A stretch of DNA of 64,000 bases from contig NZ_JAUSYL010000001.1 of the NCBI RefSeq assembly GCF_030816895.1, positions 558,001 through 622,000 of the forward strand. The letters run 5' to 3'. Position 1 is the stretch's first letter. Every line of letters begins with the position of its first letter. Below the pieces are notes generated by a model, which worked only from the letters and a program-made list of their open reading frames with translations, was not told where the DNA came from and did not search any database. Below, piece by piece: positions 19,910-27,451 of this stretch. This DNA comes from Clavibacter sp. B3I6. GTDB taxonomy: Bacteria; Actinomycetota; Actinomycetes; Actinomycetales; Microbacteriaceae. Made by a program: the position numbers and the translations under genes.

Positions 19910-20811
19910 GCGGGTCCCGCACCCTGCGCCGGGGCACCGGGGGCGTGCGCGGCCCCCGCCTCGCTCGGAGCGGATGCGGAGCGGGCGGCGGTGCGCCCCT
20001 CGTCGTCGAGCACGCCGACGAGCCGGCCGTCGCGGTCGACGAGGACCCGGCCGGTGCCGGTGTCCTCGAGGTGCAGCGCGCGCTTGCCCTTGTCGGCGCC
20101 CACGAAGTCGCGGACGAAGTCGTTGGCCGGGTTCGAGAGGATCTCCTGCGGCGTGCCCTGCTGGGCGATGCGGCCGCCCTTCTCGAGGATCACCACCTGG
20201 TCGCCGAGGAGGAACGCCTCGTCGATGTCGTGCGTCACGAAGACGACGGTCTTGTCGAGCTGGGTGCGCAGCCGGATGAGCTCCTGCTGGAGGTCGTCGC
20301 GCACGAGCGGGTCGACGGCACCGAACGGCTCGTCCATGAGCAGGATGTTCGGGTCGACCGCGAGGCCGCGGGCCACGCCCACGCGCTGCTGCTGGCCGCC
20401 GGAGAGCTGGGACGGGTAGCGGTCGGCCATCGACCGGTCGAGGCCCACGGTGTCCATGAGGCGGAGGGCGTCCGCGCGCGCCGTGCGCTTGTCGACGCCG
20501 GTGAGGCGCGGCACGGTCGCGATGTTGTCGACCACCCTGCGGTGCGGGAGGAGGCCGGAGTTCTGCATCACGTAGCCGATGCGGCGGCGGAGCTTCACGG
20601 CGTCCTCGGTGGCGATGTCGGTGCCGTCGATCTCGATGCGCCCGCTCGTGGGGTCGACCATCCGGTTGATCATCCGCATGAGCGTCGTCTTGCCGCAGCC
20701 GGAGGATCCGACGAGGACGGTGGTGGTCCGCGAGGGCACGACGAGGCTGAAGTCCTCGATCGCGAGCGTGCCGTCCGGGTACTGCTTGCGGACGTGGTGG
20801 AACTCGATCAT
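19906..20811 (-). CDS. Osmoprotectant ABC transporter ATP-binding protein
   Basis: ATPase of a betaine/choline-type importer, 301 residues. Walker A VGSSGCGKTT, signature LSGGQQQRVGVARGLA, Walker B ILLMDEPFGAVD and the switch region FVTHDIDEA are present. A short C-terminal stretch (GRVLVDRDGRLVGVLDDEG) looks like part of a CBS domain; full OpuCA proteins carry two such domains as ionic-strength sensors, so regulation here may differ. It is the first gene of the four-gene operon; ATG at 20811. A perfect inverted repeat lies 15 bases upstream. Confidence 0.87.
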   Translation of the reverse strand: MIEFHHVRKQYPDGTLAIEDFSLVVPSRTTTVLVGSSGCGKTTLMRMINRMVDPTSGRIEIDGTDIATEDAVKLRRRIGYVMQNSGLLPHRRVVDNIATVPRLTGVDKRTARADALRLMDTVGLDRSMADRYPSQLSGGQQQRVGVARGLAVDPNILLMDEPFGAVDPLVRDDLQQELIRLRTQLDKTVVFVTHDIDEAFLLGDQVVILEKGGRIAQQGTPQEILSNPANDFVRDFVGADKGKRALHLEDTGTGRVLVDRDGRLVGVLDDEGRTAARSASAPSEAGAAHAPGAPAQGAGPA

Positions 20812-20825
20812 GGGTGGCTCATTCC

Positions 20826-20840
20826 TCGTAGGCACTACGA
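20826..20840. promoter_or_regulatory. Inverted repeat upstream of osmoprotectant operon
   Basis: Perfect palindrome TCGTAG-GCA-CTACGA placed 15-29 bases before the ATPase start codon. Position fits an operator within or next to the 5' untranslated region of the transporter operon; it could also affect the divergent SRAP-like gene. Confidence 0.45.
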
Positions 20841-20994
20841 ATCGACACTTGCCAGGTAGACCAGGGAACCACGGGGCCGGGCGATCGTCCGCACCCGCAC
20901 GATGCATGTCGCCAGTTCGTAACATGTCCGACGCTCCGCGGACAGGGGCTTGCGCAGGTGCCCGCCGTCGGTCGCATCGGCCAGGATGGAGGGC

Positions 20995-21726
20995 ATGACG
21001 CGCATCCTCGCCAGGTCCCTGACCGCCGACGACCTGGTGGGTCTCCTCGACGTGGATCACGCGGGCGCGGCCGTGCCCGCCCCCTCCTGGCGCATCGCGC
21101 CGGGCCAGCGCGTCGCCGTCCTGGTGGACACGCTCCCCCGCCGTCCCGAGGGCGACACGGAGGACCAGGTGCCCGTGCGCCGGCTGGAGTCCGCGCGCTG
21201 GGGCCTCGTCCCGGCGGGATCCCCGGGCCCCGACCAGGGTCCGCCGCTCGCCGAGGTCCCCGCGGAGTCGCTCGCCTCGCGTCCGGACCTCCTGCAGGCG
21301 CTCGTCGCGCGCCGCGCCGCGATCCCCGTGTCGGGGTACTACGAGTGGCACGAGACGGACGACGGCGTCCGCACGCCCTACCTCGTCGGGGCGGGCGACG
21401 GCGTCGTGCTGCTCGCCGCGCTGTACGAGTGGTGGCGGGATCCGTCGCGCCCCGCCGACGACCCCGCCCGCTGGGTGCTCAGCTGCGCGGTCCTCACGCG
21501 GCCGTCGGCCGGCACGGTGGAGGCGCTCGCGGAGCGGATGCCCGTGGTCCTGTCGCCCGACGTCGTGGAGGAGTGGCTCGACCCCACGGCGGAGGGCTCG
21601 CCCGACCTGCTGCGCGCGGTGGCCGCGCAGGCGGAGGACGTGGTCGAGCAGCTCGCCATGGACGAGGTCGGGCCCGGCATCGACCAGGACGCGCCGGACA
21701 CCGCCGAGCTCGCCCGGCCCGTCTGA
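20995..21726 (+). CDS. SRAP-domain (YedK/HMCES-like) protein lacking catalytic residues
   Basis: 243-residue SOS-response-associated-peptidase-fold protein. Active members shield abasic DNA sites by forming a crosslink through Cys2. Fold signatures remain: WRIAPGQ (32-38), RWGLVP (68-73), GYYEW (114-118) and RMPVVLSP (181-188). However, the protein starts MTRIL rather than MCGR, the NAR(A/V)ET region reads EVPAES, and the histidine of the usual HDR(M)P is replaced (LAERMP); only the glutamate of YEW is kept. It is therefore probably unable to form the crosslink and may bind DNA or have a new role. I use ATG 20995 with AGGA upstream; an ATG nine bases earlier is possible. It is divergent from the transporter operon. 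Confidence 0.75.
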   Translation: MTRILARSLTADDLVGLLDVDHAGAAVPAPSWRIAPGQRVAVLVDTLPRRPEGDTEDQVPVRRLESARWGLVPAGSPGPDQGPPLAEVPAESLASRPDLLQALVARRAAIPVSGYYEWHETDDGVRTPYLVGAGDGVVLLAALYEWWRDPSRPADDPARWVLSCAVLTRPSAGTVEALAERMPVVLSPDVVEEWLDPTAEGSPDLLRAVAAQAEDVVEQLAMDEVGPGIDQDAPDTAELARPV

Positions 21727-21763
21727 GGCGTGGCGCGGCCCTCGGGTCTGGTTGACTGACCGC

Positions 21764-22861
21764 GTGGCACCCACCTCGAAGAAGAAGAAGAACGCGACCC
21801 GCACGCTCCTCGAGTCACCGGCTGCCGCACCCGTGCTGCACCGGGCGGCCCGCATCGAGGACCGCATCCACGAGATCCGCGAGGGCCGCGCCCGCAAGCG
21901 CGGCCTCACCCCCACCGTCATCCCGTACGCGGGCTACGGCTCGGTCCGCTGGGTCCGCGTCCTCTGCCGCGTGCTCCTCACCGATCCGCAGAGCCGCCGC
22001 GCCCTCGCCGGCGACAAGAGCGTGCGCGGCTGGCGCAGCTTCACGAGCGTGCCGCTGACGGACGTGGCCGTCACGGTCGAGATCGACGGCACCGAGCACG
22101 AGGTGCGCGCCGACCGCGGCGGCGTGGTCGACATGGTCGTCGAGGCGTCGCTGCCGAGCGGCTGGCACACCATCCGCCTCCGCGCGCAGGGGTCCGAGAC
22201 GGTCGAGGCGCCGGTGTTCATCGTCGGCGACGAGGTGCGCACCGGGATCCTCAGCGACATCGACGACACCGTGATGGTCACCGCGCTCCCCCGCCCCTTC
22301 CTCGCCGCGTGGAACACCTTCGTGCTCGACGAGCACGCGCGGACGCCCACGCCGGGCATGGCCGTGCTCTACGAGCGCCTCCGCCTGCAGCACACGGGCG
22401 CGCCCGTCCTCTACCTGTCCACCGGCGCCTGGAACGTGGCCCCCACGCTCACCCGGTTCCTGTCGCGGAACCTGTACCCGCCGGGACCGATCCTCCTCAC
22501 CGACTGGGGCCCCACCGTCGACCGGTGGTTCCGCAGCGGCATGGAGCACAAGCGGCTGAACCTGCAGCGGCTCGCGGAGGAGTTCCCCCAGGTCAAGTGG
22601 ATCCTCGCGGGCGACGACGGCCAGCACGACGAGCTGCTCTACGGCGAGTTCGCCGACGAGCACCCCGACAACGTCGAGGTCGTGCTCATCCGCCAGCTGT
22701 CGGCCGGCGAGGCCGTGCTCGCGGGCGGCCGGGCGAAGGCCGAGAAGCGCGCGCTCGACAGCTCGATCCCGTGGGTCTACGCGCCCGACGGTGCCAGCCT
22801 GCTCGCGCAGCTCGACGACCTCGGGCTCGCGGACGACTCCGGCACCCGCATCGGCACGTAG
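21764..22861 (+). CDS. App1-family (DUF2183) phosphatidate phosphatase-like protein
   Basis: HAD-like phosphatase of about 365 residues. The core motif DIDDT lies at about residues 165-169 (GILSDIDDTVMVT), followed by LYLSTGAWN and, later, KWILAGDDGQHDEL, all typical of the App1 catalytic domain. The N-terminal 150 residues contain a beta-rich region before the catalytic domain. In yeast App1 dephosphorylates phosphatidate; the bacterial substrate is unknown. Start is either GTG 21764 (MAPTSKKKKN) or TTG 21752; I use the GTG. The 3' end is followed by a very strong bidirectional terminator. Confidence 0.8.
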   Translation: MAPTSKKKKNATRTLLESPAAAPVLHRAARIEDRIHEIREGRARKRGLTPTVIPYAGYGSVRWVRVLCRVLLTDPQSRRALAGDKSVRGWRSFTSVPLTDVAVTVEIDGTEHEVRADRGGVVDMVVEASLPSGWHTIRLRAQGSETVEAPVFIVGDEVRTGILSDIDDTVMVTALPRPFLAAWNTFVLDEHARTPTPGMAVLYERLRLQHTGAPVLYLSTGAWNVAPTLTRFLSRNLYPPGPILLTDWGPTVDRWFRSGMEHKRLNLQRLAEEFPQVKWILAGDDGQHDELLYGEFADEHPDNVEVVLIRQLSAGEAVLAGGRAKAEKRALDSSIPWVYAPDGASLLAQLDDLGLADDSGTRIGT

Positions 22862-22872
22862 GACGCCTCCGG

Positions 22873-22918
22873 ACGCACGAGGGCCCCGCAGGAGATCTCC
22901 TGCGGGGCCCTCGTGCGT
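22873..22918. terminator. Perfect 46-bp palindrome, bidirectional terminator
   Basis: Perfect inverted repeat centred on AGATCT, with 23-base arms reading outwards through GGGGCCC, located between the convergent App1-like gene (12 bp away) and aldo/keto reductase gene (11 bp away). It is well placed to terminate both. Confidence 0.8.
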
Positions 22919-22928
22919 GCGGGAAGGA

Positions 22929-23798
22929 TCAGACGGCGTCGGTGAGCGCCTGGAACTCGTCGTCGGTGAGCTCGATGCCCGCCGCGGCGATGTTGTCCTC
23001 GACGTGCCCGACCGACTTGGTGCCGGGGATCGGCAGCATGACGGGCGAGCGGCGGAGGAGCCACGCGAGCGCGAGCTGCGAGGGGGTCGCGTCGTGCTGC
23101 TTCGCGAGGGCGTCGAGCGGGCCGCCGTCCTTCGCGAGCTCGCCGGTCGCGAGCGGGAACCACGGGATGAACGCGAGGCCCTCGGCCTCGGCGTACTCGA
23201 GCAGCGGCTCGGCGTCGCGCTTGGCGAGGTTGAAGAGGTTCTGCACGGAGACGATCTCGGCGATCTCCCGTGCCGCCTTCACGTCGTCGACCTGGACCTC
23301 GGACAGGCCGATGTGGCGGATCTTGCCCTCGGACTGCAGGTCCTTGAGCACGCCGATCTGGTCGGCGAGCGGGACGGCGGGGTCGATGCGGTGCAGCTGG
23401 TAGAGGTCGATGCGCTCGAGGCCGAGGTGGCGGAGGCTCAGCTCGGCCTGCTGGCGCAGGTACTCGGGGCGGCCGACGGGCTGCCAGTCGCCGGGGCCGG
23501 GGCGCGTGAGCCCGCCCTTGGTGGCGACGACGACCTCGTCGGCGTACGGGTGGAGCGCCTCCTTGAGGAGCTCCTCGGCCACGAACGGGCCGTAGGAGTC
23601 GGCGGTGTCGAAGAACGTGACGCCGAGCTCGGCGGCGCGGCGGATGACGCGGACGGCCGCGGCCGGATCCTCGGGGGCGCCCCAGACGCCGTCGCCGGTC
23701 AGCTGCATGGTGCCGTAGCCGAGCCGGACGACGGGCAGGTTGCCGCCGATGGTGAAGGTGCCGGAAGCCTCGGCGGGGCGGGTGGTGGTGTCGGTCAT
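22929..23798 (-). CDS. Aldo/keto reductase
   Basis: NAD(P)H-dependent oxidoreductase of the AKR superfamily, 289 residues, TIM-barrel. Visible features include the catalytic aspartate/tyrosine stretch FFDTADSYGPF (near residues 69-79), the lysine in VVVATKGGLTRP, and YQLHRIDP with the catalytic histidine. The C-terminal cofactor segment is LPIPGTKSVGHVEDN. It resembles the general YajO/pyridoxal-reductase-like branch, but the substrate cannot be assigned. ATG at 23798 follows an AGGAGGG ribosome-binding site. Confidence 0.88.
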   Translation of the reverse strand: MTDTTTRPAEASGTFTIGGNLPVVRLGYGTMQLTGDGVWGAPEDPAAAVRVIRRAAELGVTFFDTADSYGPFVAEELLKEALHPYADEVVVATKGGLTRPGPGDWQPVGRPEYLRQQAELSLRHLGLERIDLYQLHRIDPAVPLADQIGVLKDLQSEGKIRHIGLSEVQVDDVKAAREIAEIVSVQNLFNLAKRDAEPLLEYAEAEGLAFIPWFPLATGELAKDGGPLDALAKQHDATPSQLALAWLLRRSPVMLPIPGTKSVGHVEDNIAAAGIELTDDEFQALTDAV

Positions 23799-23993
23799 GT
23801 GGACCCTCCTCGGGTGTCGATGACGAGGGGGCGTCTGCCGCCCTCGGGACCCTGGAGCCAACGCGGCGGACCTCCGATCCATGCCCGATGCGCGCGATGC
23901 GGACGCGACCCTCAGGCTCCGGTGGAGGGTGAGGCGGATCCGCCCGCTCCCCTCGTGGATGTCGGCGCCCGTTCCTACACTCGAGGAAGAGGT

Positions 23994-24009
23994 TCGAACA
24001 CCCGTTCGA
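23994..24009. promoter_or_regulatory. LexA (SOS) box upstream of DUF6504 gene
   Basis: TCGAAC-ACCC-GTTCGA is a perfect match to the actinobacterial SOS-box pattern TCGAAC-N4-GTTCGA. It lies 39 bases before the DUF6504 start codon. A CCTACACT sequence upstream supplies a TACACT hexamer as a possible -10, so LexA bound here would block transcription. Confidence 0.85.
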
Positions 24010-24048
24010 ACGACGAGGCGCGGCCGGCGCGACGACGGGAGGAGCGGC

Positions 24049-24375
24049 ATGATGCGGATCGACGAGGACGTGGAGGTCGAGCTCTCGGGAGACGGGTCGC
24101 CGCTCCGGTTCACCTGGCGGGGCGTGGTCTACGGGGTCGTCAGCTCGCCCGAGCGGTGGATCGCCCGGGTCGACTGGTGGCAGCGCACGGGCCGCGCGCC
24201 CCGCGGCGCGAGCGCCCACCTCCTGGAGCTCAGCATGTGGCGCGTGGAGGCGGTGCCGCTCACCACGGGCGCCCGCCGGGTCGACGGGTCGTTCGACCTG
24301 AGCGTCGACGCGCGCGGCCGGTGGTCGCTCGTCACGGCGTCGGACGAGGAGCTCGACACCCGCCTCTTCGCGTGA
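24049..24375 (+). CDS. DUF6504 family protein, SOS-controlled
   Basis: 108-residue soluble protein matching the DUF6504 pattern (DVEVELSGDGSPLRFTWRG, then VVYGVVSSPERWI and WWQRTGRAP). Relatives are found next to or fused with the ImuB/Y-family mutasome genes in actinobacteria, which is recalled rather than checked. Here it stands alone, with its own perfect LexA box and a GGGAGGAG ribosome-binding site before ATG 24049. The mutasome polymerase DnaE2 is 4.5 kb away with an identical type of SOS box, so a role in damage-induced mutagenesis is likely. imuA' and imuB are not in the window. Confidence 0.72.
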   Translation: MMRIDEDVEVELSGDGSPLRFTWRGVVYGVVSSPERWIARVDWWQRTGRAPRGASAHLLELSMWRVEAVPLTTGARRVDGSFDLSVDARGRWSLVTASDEELDTRLFA

Positions 24376-24501
24376 CGCGGCGTGACGCGGCGCGGTGCCG
24401 CGGGGAATAGCGGACGGGCTCCGGGCCTTCACCACATCGGCGCCGCGCACGGCGCCCCGCTCGCGATCACCCGGATCGTGCGCGCACGGAGGGATCCCGG
24501 C

Positions 24502-25200
24502 ATGGCGGCACTCGAGTGGCTGTTCGACGCGCAGCTCCGCATCGGCGACCAGGTCGTGCTCTGGCGCGAGATCGTCGGCAACCTCTTCGGCCTCGCCAGC
24601 GCGCTCGGCGGCATGCGCCGGAAGGTCTGGGCGTGGCCCGTCGGCATCGTCGGCAACGTGCTGCTCTTCACCGTCTTCCTCGGCGCGGTCTTCGGCACGC
24701 CGAACCCCGTGAACCTCCTCGGCCAGGCCGGGCGCCAGGTGATGTTCATCGCCGTGTCGATCTACGGCTGGCACCGCTGGAACCAGGCCCGCCACGGCGG
24801 CGCCCCCGTCGTCCCGCAGTGGGCGTCCGGCCGCCAGCGCGTCCTCCTCGTGGTCGCGCTCGTCGGCGGCACCGCGATCCTCACCCCGGTCTTCCGCGCC
24901 CTCGGCTCCTACGAGCCCGTGTGGGCCGACGCCTGGATCTTCGTCGGCTCGCTCCTCGCCACCTACGGCATGGCGAAGGGGTGGGTGGAGTTCTGGCTGA
25001 TCTGGGTCGCCGTCGACCTCGTCGGCGTGCCGCTGCTCGTGGGCGCCGGCTACTACGCGTCCGCCTTCATGTACGTCTTCTACGGCGCCTTCACCCTCGC
25101 GGGCTTCTTCGTCTGGATGCGCGCCCGCGGATCCGCGACGCCCGCCGTCGAGACGGTATTCCCCGACCCGCGGGTCGTCGAGGCGCCCGCCGACCGCTAG
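24502..25200 (+). CDS. pnuC: PnuC-type nicotinamide riboside transporter
   Basis: Membrane transporter of 232 residues with about seven hydrophobic helices. The sequence WPVGIVGNVLLFTVFLGAVF, the QAGRQVMFIAVSIYGWHRWN stretch and the final YVFYGAFTLAGFFVWMR match the PnuC family, which facilitates diffusion of nicotinamide riboside for NAD salvage. ATG at 24502 follows a GGAGGGA ribosome-binding site at distance nine. The 126 bp upstream show no riboswitch that I recognise. It converges on the LCP gene, 27 bp between stops. Confidence 0.85.
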   Translation: MAALEWLFDAQLRIGDQVVLWREIVGNLFGLASALGGMRRKVWAWPVGIVGNVLLFTVFLGAVFGTPNPVNLLGQAGRQVMFIAVSIYGWHRWNQARHGGAPVVPQWASGRQRVLLVVALVGGTAILTPVFRALGSYEPVWADAWIFVGSLLATYGMAKGWVEFWLIWVAVDLVGVPLLVGAGYYASAFMYVFYGAFTLAGFFVWMRARGSATPAVETVFPDPRVVEAPADR

Positions 25201-25227
25201 GCGCGGCCCGCTCGATCCCGCCGCGCG

Positions 25228-26499
25228 TCAGCGGCCCTGGCCGTTGGAGCAGGTGCTCTGCGCCGCGGTCTGCCCGGTGATGCTCGCGTCGAGCACCTCG
25301 GACGTCGGCGTGGGGGTCGGCGCGGGCGTGGACCCGTCGGCGGGGGCCACGGGCGCCGGGGTCGCGGGCGACGTCGTCGCGCCGTCGGCCGGGACGCTGC
25401 CGGACTCGTCGGTCGCGGCCGGCTGGCCGAGCGAGAAGTCCGCGTCGGAGGCGAGCAGGCCGACGAGCTGCGCGGCGGCGACCTCGTCCGGCTGCACCCG
25501 CCCGTTCGCCAGCACCTCGCCCGGGTACTGCAGGAAGACCACGTCGTCGAGCGGGATGTCCCGGAAGGTGAGGGCCACCGACACGAGGGTGTCGAGGTCG
25601 GCGAGCGAGGTGGACAGCTGCATGTTGTCGACCACGGCGCGCGCGATGCCGTAGAGCTTGGCCGGGTTGGTCAGCGTGTCCGCGCTCTTGATGGTGCGCA
25701 CGAGCGCGCTGAGGAAGACCTGCTGGTTCCCGATGCGGGAGATGTCGCTGCCGTCGCCCACGCCGTAGCGCGTGCGGAGGAACTGCACGGCGTCCTTGCC
25801 CTGCAGGGTGTGCAGACCCGGATCCAGCGACAGGTCGGTCTTCGGGTCGTAGATGCCGTTGGCCACGCAGACCTCGACGCCGCCGACCGCGTTGGACATC
25901 TCGACCACGCCGTTGAACTGCACGACGCCGCCGTACGGGATGTCGAGCCCGGTGAGGCCCTCGACCATGCGCACGGTGCAGTCGAAGCCGCCGCGGGACA
26001 GCGACTCGTTGAGCTGGGCGCGGGTGCTCGCCGCGTACTCCGTGCCGTCGGGGCCCGTGCACGCGGGGATGGGGACGAGCATGTCGCGGGGGAACGAGAC
26101 GACCGTCGCGCGGGTGCTGTCCTCGCTGATGTGCAGCAGCATCGTCACGTCGTTGAGCGTCGCTGTGCCCACGTCCTCCGCGGCGCCGTACCCGTCGCCC
26201 TGGCCGGCGCGGCTGTCGCTGCCGACGATGAGGATGTTCGCCCCGCCGTCGATCCCGCCCAGCGACGGCGGGAGGGCCTGGCCGCTGGAGATGTCGACGG
26301 TGTTGCTCGCGACGGTGCGGGAGAGGTCCCAGAACGCGATGCCCGCGACCGAGAGCGTGCTCGCGAGCGCGACCGCGACCACGCCGGCGATGCCCTTCAT
26401 GACGGTGCGGCCCGCGCTCGGCGCGCGGAGACGGCCGTGGCGGGCGATGCCGCGGACGTGGGCACGGTCCGCGCGGGTCCTCTGGGGGGCGTGCTGCAT
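25228..26499 (-). CDS. LytR-CpsA-Psr (LCP) family cell-wall glycopolymer ligase
   Basis: Membrane-anchored phosphotransferase of 423 residues that attaches undecaprenyl-linked glycopolymers to peptidoglycan on the outside of the cell. After a cytoplasmic N-terminus of about 30 residues there is one transmembrane helix (GIAGVVAVALASTLSVAGIAF). The LCP core follows with ILIVGSDSR, the SFPRDMLVPIP motif, VVQFNGVVEMSNAVGGVEVC and FLRTRYGVGDGSDISRI with the conserved arginines. The C-terminus is a Pro/Thr/Ala-rich tail. I choose ATG 26499 (MQHAPQRT). Confidence 0.88.
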   Translation of the reverse strand: MQHAPQRTRADRAHVRGIARHGRLRAPSAGRTVMKGIAGVVAVALASTLSVAGIAFWDLSRTVASNTVDISSGQALPPSLGGIDGGANILIVGSDSRAGQGDGYGAAEDVGTATLNDVTMLLHISEDSTRATVVSFPRDMLVPIPACTGPDGTEYAASTRAQLNESLSRGGFDCTVRMVEGLTGLDIPYGGVVQFNGVVEMSNAVGGVEVCVANGIYDPKTDLSLDPGLHTLQGKDAVQFLRTRYGVGDGSDISRIGNQQVFLSALVRTIKSADTLTNPAKLYGIARAVVDNMQLSTSLADLDTLVSVALTFRDIPLDDVVFLQYPGEVLANGRVQPDEVAAAQLVGLLASDADFSLGQPAATDESGSVPADGATTSPATPAPVAPADGSTPAPTPTPTSEVLDASITGQTAAQSTCSNGQGR

Positions 26500-26605
26500 G
26501 GTGGATCTCTCGTCGCCGGGCGGGGAGGCTCGGGCGTGGCCGCCCGCATCCTCCACAGGGTAGCCGAGGGCGGTGGAGGGTCCGCCCGGCGCGCGGCCGG
26601 ATGCG

Positions 26606-27355
26606 CTAGGGCGCGGGAGGCGCCGCGTCCGTCAGGTGCGCGTGGAGGAACGCGTCGATCCGCTGCCAGGCGTCCGCGGCGGACGCGGGCTCCGGGCCCA
26701 TGCCGGAGGAGCGCAGGAGCGGGCGGAGGATCCGGGGTCCCGTCGGGGTGTCGTTGAGGAATGAGTGCCCGGCGTCCGGATGCTCGCGCACGTCGTGCTC
26801 GATGCCGTGCACCGTGAGGGCGGCCTCGAGCCGGGCGGCGGATCCCGCCAGCGGACGGTCCCGGCCGCCGTAGCTCGCGACGATCGGGCACGCGCCCTCC
26901 AGCACCCCGTCGAGGTCCTCGGGGAGCACCCCGTAGTTGACGCTCGAGACGTCGAACCCGCGGGAGGCCGCCGCGAGGGCGAAGCCGCCGCCCAGGCAGA
27001 AGCCGATGACGCCCACGCGGCCCGTGCAGTCGGCGCGGCCCACGAGCAGGCGGCGGGCCGACTCGACGTCCGCGAACGCGCGGCCCTCCCCCGCCACGAG
27101 CGCCCGGAACGTCGCGCCGAGGCAGCGGCGCGCCCCGCCCGCGGAGAAGAGGTCGGGCAGGAGCGCGAGGAAGCCGGCCTCGGCGAGGCGCTCCGCCTGG
27201 CGGCGCATCACGTCGGTGACGCCGAACGCCTCGTGCACCACCACGACCGCGGGCCAGGGGCCCTCGCCGTCGGGCACCGCCAGCACGCCGTGCAGACCGG
27301 GTGACGCGCCGGGTGAGGCGGCGGGCACGGGGATGTCGGCGAGGGTCACGGGCAT
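26606..27355 (-). CDS. Dienelactone-hydrolase-family alpha/beta hydrolase
   Basis: 249-residue cytoplasmic hydrolase. The nucleophile elbow is GFCLGG with a cysteine nucleophile, the pattern of dienelactone hydrolases, after VVVVHEAFGVTD. The acid/histidine region includes HPDAGHSFLND. It could cleave lactones or esters; the natural substrate is unknown. ATG at 27355. It lies alone between LCP and the G6PDH gene on the same strand, with gaps of about 100 bp on either side. Confidence 0.82.
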   Translation of the reverse strand: MPVTLADIPVPAASPGASPGLHGVLAVPDGEGPWPAVVVVHEAFGVTDVMRRQAERLAEAGFLALLPDLFSAGGARRCLGATFRALVAGEGRAFADVESARRLLVGRADCTGRVGVIGFCLGGGFALAAASRGFDVSSVNYGVLPEDLDGVLEGACPIVASYGGRDRPLAGSAARLEAALTVHGIEHDVREHPDAGHSFLNDTPTGPRILRPLLRSSGMGPEPASAADAWQRIDAFLHAHLTDAAPPAP

Positions 27356-27451
27356 GCCCTCACGCTAGGACCGGGCCGCGCCGGCGCCGCTCGCCGGCGA
27401 CGACGCCCAGCGAGCCGTCATGCGACGGGCGTCAGGGCCGTGCGGCGGGCG

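Noticed and set aside
24371..24402. Tandem CGTGACGCGG repeat and small hairpin after the DUF6504 gene
   Set aside because: Only two copies and a six-base stem; too weak to call a terminator or regulatory repeat with confidence.
24376..24501. Possible NAD-type riboswitch before pnuC
   Set aside because: I could not find a recognisable conserved riboswitch core in the 126 bp upstream; needs covariance-model search to settle.
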